Source: Schaalia suimastitidis DSM 15538
Lineage (GTDB): Bacteria > Actinomycetota > Actinomycetes > Actinomycetales > Actinomycetaceae
DNA: 64,000 nucleotides
Assembly (NCBI RefSeq): GCF_000429105.1
Contig: NZ_KE386848.1
Coordinates: 306,424 to 370,423 of the forward strand
Direction of reading: 5' to 3'
A model generated the notes under the pieces. It searched no databases. It saw nothing but the letters and a program-made list of their open reading frames with translations, and was not told the origin of the DNA. The position numbers and the translations under genes are program-made. Below are positions 1 through 8,256 of the stretch, piece by piece (the stretch's first letter is position 1; each line of letters opens with the position of its first letter).

Positions 1-2
1 TG

Positions 3-809
3 ATCGTGCATGTGTTGGACACGGCCACTTTTGAACATGATCGTGACCCGGTGTCTGATCTGAAGACTATCGAAGCTGAACTTAGCGCATACGAGGGTGA
101 CCTTGGCGCTGTTGAAGGATATGTCCCTCTGATGCAGCGTCCCCGCGTCATTGTTCTTAACAAAATTGACATCCCGGATGGGCGTGACCTTGCCGAGATC
201 ATGCGCAGTGAACTTGAAGCCTTTGGATGGCCCGTCCATGAAGTCTCCGCAGTTTCCCATGAGGGGCTTTCCTCCCTGTCCTATACGTTGGCGCGCCTCG
301 TCGATGAGCAACGGGCTGCGTTGCCGCAGGTGAAGGCCCGCAAGATCATCCGCCCCTCAGCTGTTGGCGCAAAGGATACGATCACCGTCAAAGAAGCTAA
401 GGTTGGTGCTGAAACCGTCTACCAAGTGCGCGGGCAGAAACCAGAACGTTGGGTGCGGCAAACTGATTTCACAAATGACGAGGCGGTGGGCTACCTTGCT
501 GACCGTCTGGCTGCTGCCGGTGTTGAAGACCTGCTAATGAAAGCCGGGGCAGTGGCCGGTGACACCGTCATCATTGGCGAGCTGCATAACGGTGTGGTCT
601 TTGACTGGGAACCAACACTGTCAACTGGACCTGAACTCCTGGGTAGCCGCGGCACGGACTTGCGTATTGACGCGAATCCTCGTGCAACCCGCAAGGAACG
701 CAAAGAACGCTACCACGAGTCAATGGACGCCAAAGCTGCTGCGCGCGAAGAATTGTGGACTGAACGTATGGCGGGCAAATGGACCGACCCAGATGAAAGC
801 ACACGCTGA
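3..809 (+). CDS. obgE: GTPase ObgE/CgtA, C-terminal part (5' end outside window)
   Basis: This is the 3' part of an Obg-family GTPase that acts in 50S ribosome assembly and stress control. The reading frame is open to the window edge, so the N-terminal Obg fold and the P-loop are missing here. Visible are the G4 motif (LNKID, about residues 51-55 of the visible part), the G5-like SAVSHEG stretch near residue 80, and an OCT-type C-terminal domain from about 135 to 225, followed by a charged tail. The stop overlaps the proB start (ATGA), which indicates translational coupling. The obg-proB order is common in actinobacteria. Identification is firm. Confidence 0.95.
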   Translation: MVHVLDTATFEHDRDPVSDLKTIEAELSAYEGDLGAVEGYVPLMQRPRVIVLNKIDIPDGRDLAEIMRSELEAFGWPVHEVSAVSHEGLSSLSYTLARLVDEQRAALPQVKARKIIRPSAVGAKDTITVKEAKVGAETVYQVRGQKPERWVRQTDFTNDEAVGYLADRLAAAGVEDLLMKAGAVAGDTVIIGELHNGVVFDWEPTLSTGPELLGSRGTDLRIDANPRATRKERKERYHESMDAKAAAREELWTERMAGKWTDPDESTR

Positions 810-1912
810 TGAATACTGCGCTGGCGAAAGCACGTCGCATCGTTGTCAAAATTGGATCATCCTCACTGACCAGGCAAGATGGCGGCCTTGATCTCAATCG
901 TATTGACGTAGTCGCACGACTTGCCGCGAAATGGCAGCGTTCAGGCCGTGAAATCGTTGTCGTTTCGTCGGGTGCGGTTGCTGCTGGCCTTGGGCCGCTT
1001 GGCCTTGAACGGCGTCCTCGGGACTTAGCGAATGTGCAGGCCGCAGCAGCCATGGGGCAGGGTCTGTTAGTGGCACACTGGTCCTCAGCCTTCCAAGCTC
1101 ACCATCGACATGTTGCTCAGGTGCTGTTGACAACGCGTGACATTATGCGACGTGAACATTACACGAATGCGCGTAGCGCTATTGAACGCCTTCTGGCCTA
1201 TAAGGTTGTGCCGATTATTAACGAAAATGATGCGGTGACAACACGCGAGGTCCGTTTCGGTGACAACGACCGCCTGGCAGCACATGTCGCCCAGCTTATT
1301 GCTGCCGATGTTCTGGTGTTACTTACTGACGTTGATGGCCTTTACACGGCACCTCCAAGCCAGCCGGGCGCGCGGCTTGTTGAGCGTGTGACCCATGCTG
1401 ACGATCTTGAAGGGCTATTGGTGACCGGAGCAGGCTCAAAGGTTGGCTCGGGTGGTATGGCCACCAAAGTGCAGGCCGCCTCAATGGCAACTGCGGCTGG
1501 TATTGGCGTGGTGCTCACGTCCGCAGATGCCCTCGCTGATGTCCTTGCTGGTCGGCGCGTGGGTACATGGTTTGAACCCCATGCCCAGCGTCCGACCTCT
1601 CGGGCGCTGTGGATTGCACATGCCGCACATTCGCAGGGAGAAATTCTGGTTGATGCCGGTGCTGTCCGCGCGTTGACGGTGGGGAAGAAATCCTTGCTCG
1701 CCGCTGGTGTCGTTGGAGTGAAAGGGCACTTCGCTTCAGGTGATGTGGTTGATATCGTCTCTGATTGTGGTTTAGTGGGGCGCGGTATCACCTCCTATGA
1801 CTCTGATACCGCCGCCCAGATCGCTGGTGTCCCCAGTGAAGAATTAGTTGCACGCGGTTGGGATAACCCGCGTCCGTTGATTCACCGTGACGATTTGGCG
1901 CTGCTCACCTGA
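809..1912 (+). CDS. proB: Glutamate 5-kinase
   Basis: ProB phosphorylates L-glutamate to gamma-glutamyl phosphate, the first step of proline synthesis. The 367-residue protein has the amino-acid kinase fold with a KIGSSSLT motif near residue 14, a GDNDRLAAHVA segment, LLTDVDGLY, and GSGGMATKVQAA in the nucleotide-binding part. A PUA domain occupies roughly the last 90 residues (from RALWIAH). Length fits PUA-containing ProB. The start overlaps the obgE stop by one base. Its usual partner proA lies 5 kb downstream, beyond an accessory operon, instead of next to it. Confidence 0.96.
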   Translation: MNTALAKARRIVVKIGSSSLTRQDGGLDLNRIDVVARLAAKWQRSGREIVVVSSGAVAAGLGPLGLERRPRDLANVQAAAAMGQGLLVAHWSSAFQAHHRHVAQVLLTTRDIMRREHYTNARSAIERLLAYKVVPIINENDAVTTREVRFGDNDRLAAHVAQLIAADVLVLLTDVDGLYTAPPSQPGARLVERVTHADDLEGLLVTGAGSKVGSGGMATKVQAASMATAAGIGVVLTSADALADVLAGRRVGTWFEPHAQRPTSRALWIAHAAHSQGEILVDAGAVRALTVGKKSLLAAGVVGVKGHFASGDVVDIVSDCGLVGRGITSYDSDTAAQIAGVPSEELVARGWDNPRPLIHRDDLALLT

Positions 1913-1944
1913 TATGGTTGCTGCGTTCGGTGGAAGGAGTATCT

Positions 1945-2268
1945 ATGGGCGATGGCGCTGCCGCACCGGTCGGGATTGACGGCGAAGTCATGATCCCACC
2001 TGTGGTGTATCTTCCATCTACGGGTGCCTCAACGAAATATGGAGCAGAAGTGGAGCTGCGGACCACTCAAGATGGTCGCACTGCACTTCTTGCCTATACG
2101 GCGTTGGATCGGCTTTCGCGATGTTGCGGACCACACCAGCCGTGGGTGCTCTATCCCACTGATCGTCTGGGGGAACTTATGGAGGCTTGTCCTTTCGATG
2201 TTATTTACTTTGACATGGTAATTCCACCAGAAGCTCAACGTCCTTATGTGGGAGGTGAGCAGCAATGA
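1945..2268 (+). CDS. SAV_915/SseB-like small protein, first gene of the accessory operon
   Basis: A protein of about 107 residues whose YTALDRLSRCCGP and PWVLYPTDRLGEL segments resemble the small SAV_915 (SseB-like) proteins of actinobacteria, often found near type VII secretion substrates; this assignment is from memory of the family. I chose ATG 1945 because GGAAGGAG sits 7 bases upstream; a TTG at 1918 in the same frame has no good ribosome site. The stop overlaps the next start (ATGA, 2265-2268), so it is probably translated together with the EspC-like gene. It may be a chaperone or adaptor for the secreted proteins downstream, but nothing in the sequence proves that. Confidence 0.7.
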   Translation: MGDGAAAPVGIDGEVMIPPVVYLPSTGASTKYGAEVELRTTQDGRTALLAYTALDRLSRCCGPHQPWVLYPTDRLGELMEACPFDVIYFDMVIPPEAQRPYVGGEQQ

Positions 2269-2558
2269 GTGATTCCTTATTTGTCGATCAGGAAGTGCTG
2301 GGCATCATGGCACGGCGGCATCGTGATGTGGCAACCGAAATACAAGAGCACGCCAACCAAATGCCGACCTTTGTTGATGGTGGCATTGGTACGGCATACA
2401 TACTGTTGACGACAGCGACCGTTGCAGCAGGTTTGGGTGACATTGCACGATGGTCGCAGGGGGCGGCTGACGCTATTGATCAGACAGTCGAGGATTTCGC
2501 TCAGGTGGATAGTACTATCGCTGACGCTGCTTCACAGATGCGGGGGAGCCTGCCGTGA
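2265..2558 (+). CDS. EspC/DUF2580-like type VII secretion helper or partner
   Basis: A 97-residue, all-helical, alanine-rich protein without signal peptide. The N-terminal pattern LFVDQEVLG followed by an amphipathic helix, a Gly-rich turn (VDGGIG) and a second long helix resembles the EspC-type (DUF2580) type VII secretion partners of actinobacteria. There is no clear WxG motif in the turn. It overlaps both neighbours by four bases, so it is produced together with the large WEG-motif protein that follows. The likely role is heterodimer formation with that protein for export, by analogy with small helical partners of LXG toxins. This is inference. Confidence 0.6.
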   Translation: MSDSLFVDQEVLGIMARRHRDVATEIQEHANQMPTFVDGGIGTAYILLTTATVAAGLGDIARWSQGAADAIDQTVEDFAQVDSTIADAASQMRGSLP

Positions 2559-3784
2559 ATATCGTGCCCCACGTCCATGGTATTGATACCGAGATTGCTG
2601 GTGATGCTGCAACAGTTGATGACGTGGCTCGTTGGCTGACGGCATTGGGGAAATCTGCCAACTCTGCCCACATGTGGTTGAGTTCTGCTCGTGCTGGTAG
2701 TGAACTGGGGTGGGAAGGACTCGCTGGCGACGCTTATCGGTCGTTCGCAGAAAAATTACTGAAGGCGATCAGCGACTATGCTGATACCACCAGTGATGCA
2801 GCCGATATCATTGGGACCTTTGGTGACGAATTGTATTGGCAACAGCGCCGTATGTCAGAGTATCGCGCGCGTGCTGTCGACGGCGGCCTGGTGGTGAAGG
2901 GATTTGTGATTGAACAGCCTGCGCCGCCAGTGGATGTGCCCGCCCTTTCGCCATACGCCACAGTAGCTGAACGAGCGGCCCATCACGGACTGCTCGCGGC
3001 GGCTGAAGCGGCTGCTCAACGTCAGCGGTTGTATGAAGAGCTTGCCGCAGATGCTGCGCACACGCGATCCAGCTACGAATGGTGGGTTGAACAGTATCTG
3101 GTGCCAATGCAAGAGCGTGCCTACGAATTGGATTTAACTAGCACACTGCGGGATATTACAGCAGACTTTGCCACTTCCTTAGGTGAGAATCTTTTCGCAG
3201 TGCGCGCTGCAGAATTGCACGCAGGTGCTGAGGCGGCGATCAAGGCGGCGATGGAAAAGGGTATGCCGCCGCATTTGGCTCAGCGACTAAGGGTGCCTGG
3301 GCGTTTCTTATCAAATGCTGACGATGCGCTCGCAATGTCAAAGTGGATAAAAGGCGCGGGTATCGCGATAACCATTGGTTTCATTGGTGCTGATATTGCT
3401 GCGGGCGATTCGCCGTCAGGCGCGGTGCTTTCCGGTACAGCAGGTATGGCTGCGGCCGCAGCCGCCGTACCTGCAGTTGCAAGCATTACTTCCGGTATTG
3501 CTTCTTTCGTGCTCGGTGGGGGTGCTGCCGGAGCTGCGGCAATAGTGAGTGTGGCATTTCCGCCCGTTGTACTGGTATTCGTCGGTGCAGGTATTGCCTT
3601 CGCTGTGCGGTGGGCCTACGAAGAGTATGTGCCGCTAAGGGTACGCCGTGCCATTGACCGAGGTTTTTATGATGTGGGTCGTGCAATGGCTGACCTCAGT
3701 ACGACCGCTTCATACGAAGGCCTCACGCCCGGCCACGGTAGCGCCTATAAGGAGATATTCGGTGATGGCAATGCAACGCGGTGA
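2555..3784 (+). CDS. Putative type VII secreted effector with hydrophobic C-terminal region
   Basis: A 409-residue protein. Residues 10-105 form a helical hairpin with W53-E54-G55, the WxG signature of type VII secretion substrates, followed by AGDAYRSF. Residues 135-235 are helical and Ala/Glu-rich. Residues about 266-350 are strongly hydrophobic and rich in Gly and Ala, with glycine-zipper-like spacing (for example GGGAAGAAA at 321-329), giving two or three possible membrane segments. No nuclease, NADase or other toxin catalytic motif is seen. GTG start overlaps the previous stop. The stop lies inside the start region of the first of four membrane-protein paralogues. I infer a membrane-damaging secreted toxin, comparable in plan to staphylococcal TspA, but this is unproven. 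Confidence 0.6.
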   Translation: MNIVPHVHGIDTEIAGDAATVDDVARWLTALGKSANSAHMWLSSARAGSELGWEGLAGDAYRSFAEKLLKAISDYADTTSDAADIIGTFGDELYWQQRRMSEYRARAVDGGLVVKGFVIEQPAPPVDVPALSPYATVAERAAHHGLLAAAEAAAQRQRLYEELAADAAHTRSSYEWWVEQYLVPMQERAYELDLTSTLRDITADFATSLGENLFAVRAAELHAGAEAAIKAAMEKGMPPHLAQRLRVPGRFLSNADDALAMSKWIKGAGIAITIGFIGADIAAGDSPSGAVLSGTAGMAAAAAAVPAVASITSGIASFVLGGGAAGAAAIVSVAFPPVVLVFVGAGIAFAVRWAYEEYVPLRVRRAIDRGFYDVGRAMADLSTTASYEGLTPGHGSAYKEIFGDGNATR

Positions 3785-4523
3785 TGATTTGGTTGATGAG
3801 GTTGTGCGTGACTGCGCTGAAGTTGACGAGATGCTTGCTAAGGGGGTGAAGACTATTGCGAAGGCTTTTGTGTTCTTCATAGGTGGTGGATTGTTTTTTA
3901 TGGTGGCTACCTCAGCGTTTTATATTCCGCTGGCCTTTGTCCTGTTCGGAGTGCAGATTGCATCAATATATGTTGCTGTTCAGTGTCGTCCGTTATTGGT
4001 GTGGTATTTGGTGGGGGACACGGCCGAGACGCGGACACCAATTGTGTCGATTATTGCATCGGTGGCTGTGTACATTATGCAGGTTGGTATGGGTGTGTGT
4101 GGGGTGTTGGCGCTCTGGAATTGGCGGACTGAAGGTGCCTATAGGATTGCGGCTCTTTTCCTTGGTCTCTCTGTGTATGCGTTGTACCGTATGAGGTCCG
4201 TGCGTATTTCCTTGCGTCGTGCGCGTGTGGTGTTGACTGCGGATCGTTTTGTTGTGCATGGTGCTGATGGGTCGGTGTGTGATATGCGCTGGGAGGATTC
4301 GCCTCGGCTTGTGGGGATTGATCGTGTTGGTATGGGGGTGTTTGAGGATGCGGGGGGTGTGCGTCAGCGGGTGGCGTTAGTTTCACTGCCGCTTAAGCGT
4401 GTGGAGTTGCGTGACATTGTGGAGTTTTATGCGTCTCATCCGCATGAGCGTGCGCGTATTGCGTCTTCTGATGGTCTACAGCAGTTGTGCCGTCTTTGCG
4501 CCATCACACCAGCAGGACGCTGA
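3765..4523 (+). CDS. Tandem membrane protein paralogue 1 (candidate immunity protein)
   Basis: A 252-residue protein with four predicted membrane segments (about 32-50, 52-72, 93-118, 126-143) and a cytosolic C-terminal domain (150-252) whose pattern LTADRFVVHG...MRWEDSPRLVGI resembles bacterial PH-like domains. It is copy 1 of four units repeated every 774 bp. ATG 3765 is preceded by GGAG at 3751-3754; ATG 3771 is the position conserved in the other copies. The start overlaps the end of the effector gene by 20 bases, which suggests coupled translation. Being next to a putative membrane-active secreted protein, it may protect the producer. No known family was recognised. Confidence 0.62.
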   Translation: MAMQRGDDLVDEVVRDCAEVDEMLAKGVKTIAKAFVFFIGGGLFFMVATSAFYIPLAFVLFGVQIASIYVAVQCRPLLVWYLVGDTAETRTPIVSIIASVAVYIMQVGMGVCGVLALWNWRTEGAYRIAALFLGLSVYALYRMRSVRISLRRARVVLTADRFVVHGADGSVCDMRWEDSPRLVGIDRVGMGVFEDAGGVRQRVALVSLPLKRVELRDIVEFYASHPHERARIASSDGLQQLCRLCAITPAGR

Positions 4524-4544
4524 GTTACTCCGAGGTGAATGAAT

Positions 4545-5297
4545 ATGCAACGTGGTGATGATTCGGTTGATGAGGTTTTGCGTGACTGCGCTGAAGTTGA
4601 CCGGGAGTTTGCTAAGGGGGTGAAGACTATTGCGAAGGCTTTTGTGTTATTTGCTGGTGGTGGGTTGTTTTTTATTGTGGCTACCTCGTCGTTTTATATT
4701 CCGCTGGTCTCTATTCTGTTAGGGGTACAGATTGCATCAATATATGTTGCTGCTCAGTGTCGTCCGTTATTGGTGTGGTATTTGGTGGGGGATAGGGTTG
4801 AGGCGCGTGCACCGATAGTGTCGATTGTGGCATTAGTGGCCGTGTTTGTTATGCAGGTTGGTATGGGTGTGTGTGGGGTGTTGGCGCTCTGGAATTGGCG
4901 GACTGAAGGTGCCTATAGGATTGCGGCTCTTTTCCTTGGTCTCTCTGTGTATGCGTTGTATCTTTTGCGTTCTCAGCCTATTTCCTTGCGTCGTGCGCGT
5001 GTGGTGTTGACTGCGGATCGTTTTGTTGTGCATGGTGCTGATGGGTCGGTGTGTGATATGCGCTGGGAGGATTCGCCTCGACTCGTGGGGATTGATCGTG
5101 CTGGTATGGGGGTGTTTGAGGATGCGGGGGGTCTGCGTCAGCGGGTGGCGTTAGGTTCACTGCCGCTTAAGCGTGTGGAGTTGCGTGACATTGTGGAGTT
5201 TTATGCGTCGCATCCACATGAGCGTGCACGTATTGCTTCTTCGGATGGTCTACAGCAGTTGTGCCGTCTTTGCGTCATCACACCAGCAGGACGCTGA
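4545..5297 (+). CDS. Tandem membrane protein paralogue 2 (candidate immunity protein)
   Basis: Second copy of the 774-bp unit. Same four-helix plus PH-like layout as copy 1. The C-terminal 100 residues are almost identical to copy 1, while the segments around helices 1, 2 and 3 differ (for example VSILLGVQ instead of AFVLFGVQ). ATG 4545 is preferred to ATG 4539, because GAGG at 4532-4535 gives a 9-base spacing to 4545 but only 3 bases to 4539. The leader TGAGTTACTCCGAGGTGA is shared by copies 2 and 3, and in copy 4 with one change near its end. The G/T-rich coding strand differs from neighbouring genes. Confidence 0.62.
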   Translation: MQRGDDSVDEVLRDCAEVDREFAKGVKTIAKAFVLFAGGGLFFIVATSSFYIPLVSILLGVQIASIYVAAQCRPLLVWYLVGDRVEARAPIVSIVALVAVFVMQVGMGVCGVLALWNWRTEGAYRIAALFLGLSVYALYLLRSQPISLRRARVVLTADRFVVHGADGSVCDMRWEDSPRLVGIDRAGMGVFEDAGGLRQRVALGSLPLKRVELRDIVEFYASHPHERARIASSDGLQQLCRLCVITPAGR

Positions 5298-5318
5298 GTT
5301 ACTCCGAGGTGAATGAAT

Positions 5319-6071
5319 ATGCAACGTGGTGATGATTCGGTTGATGAAGTTTTGCGTGACTGCGCTGAAGTTGACCGGGAGTTTGCTGGTTGGGTGAAGT
5401 CGGCGGCGACGCTTTTTGTGTTATTTGCTGGTGGTGGGTTGTTTTTTATTGTGGCTACCTCGTCGTTTTATGTTCCGCTGGCCTACATTCTGTTAGGAGT
5501 ACAGATTGCATCAATGACCATCGCTAATCGGTGTCGTCCGTTATTGGTGTGGTATTTGGTCGGAGACAGGGTTGAGGCGCGTGCACCGATAGTGTCGATT
5601 GTGGCATTGGTTACCATGTTTGTTATGCAGGTTGGTATAGGTGTGTGTGGGGCGTTGGCGCTCTGGAATTGGCGGACTGAAGGTGCCTATAGGATTGCGG
5701 CTCTTTTCCTCGGTCTCTCTTTGTATATCTTGTACCGTATGCGGTCCGTGCGTATTTCCTTGTGTCGTGCGCGTGTGGTGTTGACTGCGGATCGTTTTGT
5801 TGTGGTGGACGCTGGTGGGGTGATGTGTGATATGCGCTGGGAGGATTCGCCTCGGCTTGTGGGGATTGATCGTGCTGGTATGGGGGTCTTCGAGGATGCT
5901 GAGGGTCTGCGTCAGCGGGTTTCACTGAGTACGTTGCCGCTTAAGCGTGTGGAGTTGCGTGACATTGTGGAGTTTTATGCGTCGCATCCACATGAGCGTG
6001 CACGTATTGCGTCTTCTGAGGGTCTACAGCAGTTGTGCCGCCTTTGTGCAATCACACCAGCAGGACGCTGA
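5319..6071 (+). CDS. Tandem membrane protein paralogue 3 (candidate immunity protein)
   Basis: Third copy of the 774-bp unit. Helix 1 flank reads AGWVKSAATLF where copies 1 and 2 have AKGVKTIAKAF, and the loop after helix 2 has MTIANRCRP. In the PH-like part it has VVDAGGVMCDM where copies 1 and 2 have VVHGADGSVCDM. The WEDSPRLVGIDR core and the LPLKRVELRDIVEFY stretch are unchanged. ATG 5319 is the conserved start; ATG 5313 lies two codons upstream, too close to the GAGG site. Same inferred role as its neighbours: membrane immunity or resistance protein, function unproven. Confidence 0.62.
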   Translation: MQRGDDSVDEVLRDCAEVDREFAGWVKSAATLFVLFAGGGLFFIVATSSFYVPLAYILLGVQIASMTIANRCRPLLVWYLVGDRVEARAPIVSIVALVTMFVMQVGIGVCGALALWNWRTEGAYRIAALFLGLSLYILYRMRSVRISLCRARVVLTADRFVVVDAGGVMCDMRWEDSPRLVGIDRAGMGVFEDAEGLRQRVSLSTLPLKRVELRDIVEFYASHPHERARIASSEGLQQLCRLCAITPAGR

Positions 6072-6092
6072 GTTACTCCGAGGTGAGTGAAT

Positions 6093-6857
6093 ATGCAACG
6101 CGGTGAGGATTCGGTTGCTGAGGTTTTGCGTGACTGTGCCGAGGTTGACGGGATGCTTGCTGGTTGGGCGAAAACTGTAGTCTTGCTCTTTGGATTATGC
6201 ACCATCGGCGGGCTGTTTATTATTGTACTTTCCTCGGCGTTTTACGTTCCGCTGGCCTTTATATTGACCGGTGTGCTGATTGTGCTTATGTCGATCGCTG
6301 CTCGGTGTCGTCCGTTATTGGTGTGGTATTTGGTCGGGGACAGGGTTGAGGCGCGTGCGCCGATAGTGTCGATTGTGGCATGGGTGGTGGTGTTTGTATT
6401 GGTGGTTGCTATGGCTGTGTGTGGGGTCTTGGCATTGTGGAATTGGCGGACTGAAGGTGCTTTTGGGGTAGCAACTTTATATGTCTTTTTCTCTGTGTCT
6501 TTCCTATACGCCATGCGTTCTCAGCGTCTTTTCCGCTTTCGTGCGCGTGTGGTGTTGAGTGCGGATCGTTTTGTTATACATGGTGCTGATGGTTCGGTGT
6601 GTGATATGTGCTGGGAGGATTCGCCTCGGTTTGTGGGGATTGGTCGTGGTGGTATGGGGGTGTTTGAGGATGTTGGGGGTGTGCGTCAGAGGGTTTCGTT
6701 GATCATGTTGCCGCTTAAGCGTGTGGAGTTGCGTGACATTCTGGAGTTTTATGTGTTGCATCCGCATGAGCGTGCGCGTATTGCGTCTTCTGATGGTCTA
6801 CAGCAGTTGTGCCGTCTTTGTGCAATCACACCAGCAGGACGCAACGGCACACAATGA
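6093..6857 (+). CDS. Tandem membrane protein paralogue 4, most diverged (candidate immunity protein)
   Basis: Last copy of the array and the most diverged one, mainly in the membrane segments (helix 1, helix 3 with VFVLVVAMAV, helix 4 with YVFFSVSFLY) and less in the C-terminal domain. The upstream in-frame ATG of copies 2 and 3 is GTG here, which supports the inner ATG (6093) as the true start in all copies. The repeat unit breaks at its end: the shared stop is lost and translation runs four residues further (NGTQ). The order of divergence suggests it is the oldest copy or one that has escaped recent homogenisation. Confidence 0.6.
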   Translation: MQRGEDSVAEVLRDCAEVDGMLAGWAKTVVLLFGLCTIGGLFIIVLSSAFYVPLAFILTGVLIVLMSIAARCRPLLVWYLVGDRVEARAPIVSIVAWVVVFVLVVAMAVCGVLALWNWRTEGAFGVATLYVFFSVSFLYAMRSQRLFRFRARVVLSADRFVIHGADGSVCDMCWEDSPRFVGIGRGGMGVFEDVGGVRQRVSLIMLPLKRVELRDILEFYVLHPHERARIASSDGLQQLCRLCAITPAGRNGTQ

Positions 6858-6971
6858 TAGGCGGCCAATAACGTTGCCTTGCTGATGGGGATAACGCCAT
6901 GTGCACAAGCAGATATTTCCCATGGAGAACGTCACCTGCAGTAACTGGTGCCGCTGTGCGAAGATGGGGAC

Positions 6972-8255
6972 ATGGATACCTTAGCGGCTGATATTTCAGA
7001 CATCACGTCGGCTGCGCGCCGCGCTGCGCGTCACCTGGCAACGGCCACCACGAAACAGAAAAACGACGCCCTCGAAGCGATTGCTGTTGCCGTTCTTGAG
7101 CGCGCCGACGAAATTATCGCCGCCAATGCCCTTGACTTGGAACGAGGCCGTGCTGACGGCATGAACGACGGCCTCCTTGACCGCCTCGCTCTTGACTACA
7201 CGCGGCTGCGCGCCATCGCCTCGGCAGTGCGCGAGGTAGCCGCGCTACCCGACCCCGTCGGTCGCGTCGTACGCGGACTAAACACAGAAGGTGGCCTACG
7301 TGTCACTCAGGTCGCAGTCCCCATGGGGGTCGTCGGCATGATCTACGAAGCTCGCCCCAATGTGACGATTGACGCAGCCTCCCTCGCGCTCAAATCAGGT
7401 AATGCTGTAATCCTGCGAGGCGGCAGCGCCGCCGAAGCGTCCAACCGCATCATTATTGACGTGATGCGTGATGCGTTGACATCAGTGGGCTTACCGCGGG
7501 ACCTGATTGCCACAGTTGATCCTTGGGGTCGAGCCGGTGCGCGAGCAATGATGACAGCCCGCGGCCAGATCGACGTTCTCATTCCACGCGGTGGTGCAGG
7601 CTTAATCAATACCGTCGTTGAAGAATCAAAAGTGCCGGTGATTGAAACAGGGACCGGTAATTGCCACGTGTACGTCGATTCAGGTGCCGACCTAACAGCA
7701 GCCGAAAACATCGTCATGAACGCAAAAACGCAACGTGTAGGTGTGTGTAATGCAGCAGAAACCCTGTTGGTACACGCAGATGAGGCAGAAAGATTCCTTG
7801 CCTCAGCACTCACACGCCTCACCACGGCAGGGGTGACGATTCACGGTTGTGAACGCACGATGACCATCGTCGACACTGTTTCAGGTATTGACGCTGATAT
7901 GGTGACCGCGGCAACTGAAGACGACTGGGCGAAAGAATACCTGTCAATGGATCTGGCCGTGAAAGTTGTCGACAGTATTGACGACGCCATTGAACATATT
8001 CGCCATTACTCGTCAGGACACACTGAAGCCATTTGCACCGCGTCGCTGACCTCAGCACGGAGATTCCGCACTGAATTGGATTCGGCGGCTGTCGCGATTA
8101 ATGCCTCAACGCGCTTTACTGACGGCGGTCAACTGGGCTTGGGCGCAGAGATCGGTATTTCCACGCAGAAACTCCACGCGCGCGGCCCAATGGGTCTTGA
8201 AGAGTTAACCACCACGACGTGGATTATCGAGGGTGAAGGAACGGTTCGGCCCTAA
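6972..8255 (+). CDS. proA: Gamma-glutamyl phosphate reductase
   Basis: ProA reduces gamma-glutamyl phosphate with NADPH to glutamate semialdehyde, step two of proline synthesis. The 427-residue protein has the aldehyde dehydrogenase fold, with the [12 protein letters not shown] and [10 protein letters not shown] segments of the family, and the catalytic cysteine at about residue 259 in [13 protein letters not shown] 6972 follows GATGGGGA; an in-frame GTG at 6948 has no clear ribosome site and would add eight residues unlike the family. It stands 5 kb from proB because of the accessory operon. The end is followed closely by nadD. Confidence 0.95.
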   Translation: MDTLAADISDITSAARRAARHLATATTKQKNDALEAIAVAVLERADEIIAANALDLERGRADGMNDGLLDRLALDYTRLRAIASAVREVAALPDPVGRVVRGLNTEGGLRVTQVAVPMGVVGMIYEARPNVTIDAASLALKSGNAVILRGGSAAEASNRIIIDVMRDALTSVGLPRDLIATVDPWGRAGARAMMTARGQIDVLIPRGGAGLINTVVEESKVPVIETGTGNCHVYVDSGADLTAAENIVMNAKTQRVGVCNAAETLLVHADEAERFLASALTRLTTAGVTIHGCERTMTIVDTVSGIDADMVTAATEDDWAKEYLSMDLAVKVVDSIDDAIEHIRHYSSGHTEAICTASLTSARRFRTELDSAAVAINASTRFTDGGQLGLGAEIGISTQKLHARGPMGLEELTTTTWIIEGEGTVRP

Positions 8256-8256
8256 G

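Larger units (their letters stand above)
3765..6845 (+). repeat. Four-copy tandem array with exact 774-bp period
   Basis: Corresponding start positions 3765, 4539, 5313 and 6087 and stops 4523, 5297 and 6071 are each exactly 774 bp apart, so the copies have no net indels despite many substitutions. The last 300 bp of each unit and the 15-base intergenic leader are nearly identical, while the first half of the unit is more variable. This fits expansion by unequal crossing-over with continuing gene conversion. Such arrays can gain or lose copies by homologous recombination. Confidence 0.9.
1945..6857 (+). other. Accessory operon lying between proB and proA
   Basis: Seven genes in one direction with overlaps of 4, 4 and 20 bases and 21-base gaps lie between proB and proA, two genes that usually adjoin each other. 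No integrase, transposase, tRNA or direct-repeat border was found, so the way it arrived is unknown. No type VII secretion machine genes (EccB, EccC, EccD, MycP) are present in the window, so the secretion system would have to be encoded elsewhere. Base use in the array is G/T-rich on the coding strand, unlike proB and proA. Confidence 0.7.

Noticed and set aside
571..1053. Long antisense reading frame over obgE/proB
   Set aside because: It mirrors the codon structure of the real genes, has no ribosome site and no recognisable domain.
3993..6767. Repeated minus-strand frames inside the tandem array
   Set aside because: His/Thr/Pro-rich antisense shadows of the G/T-rich coding strand, repeated only because the array is repeated.
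8233..8256. Upstream GTG start of nadD inside proA
   Set aside because: Adds eight residues not seen in the family and has no better ribosome site than ATG 8257, though it cannot be ruled out.
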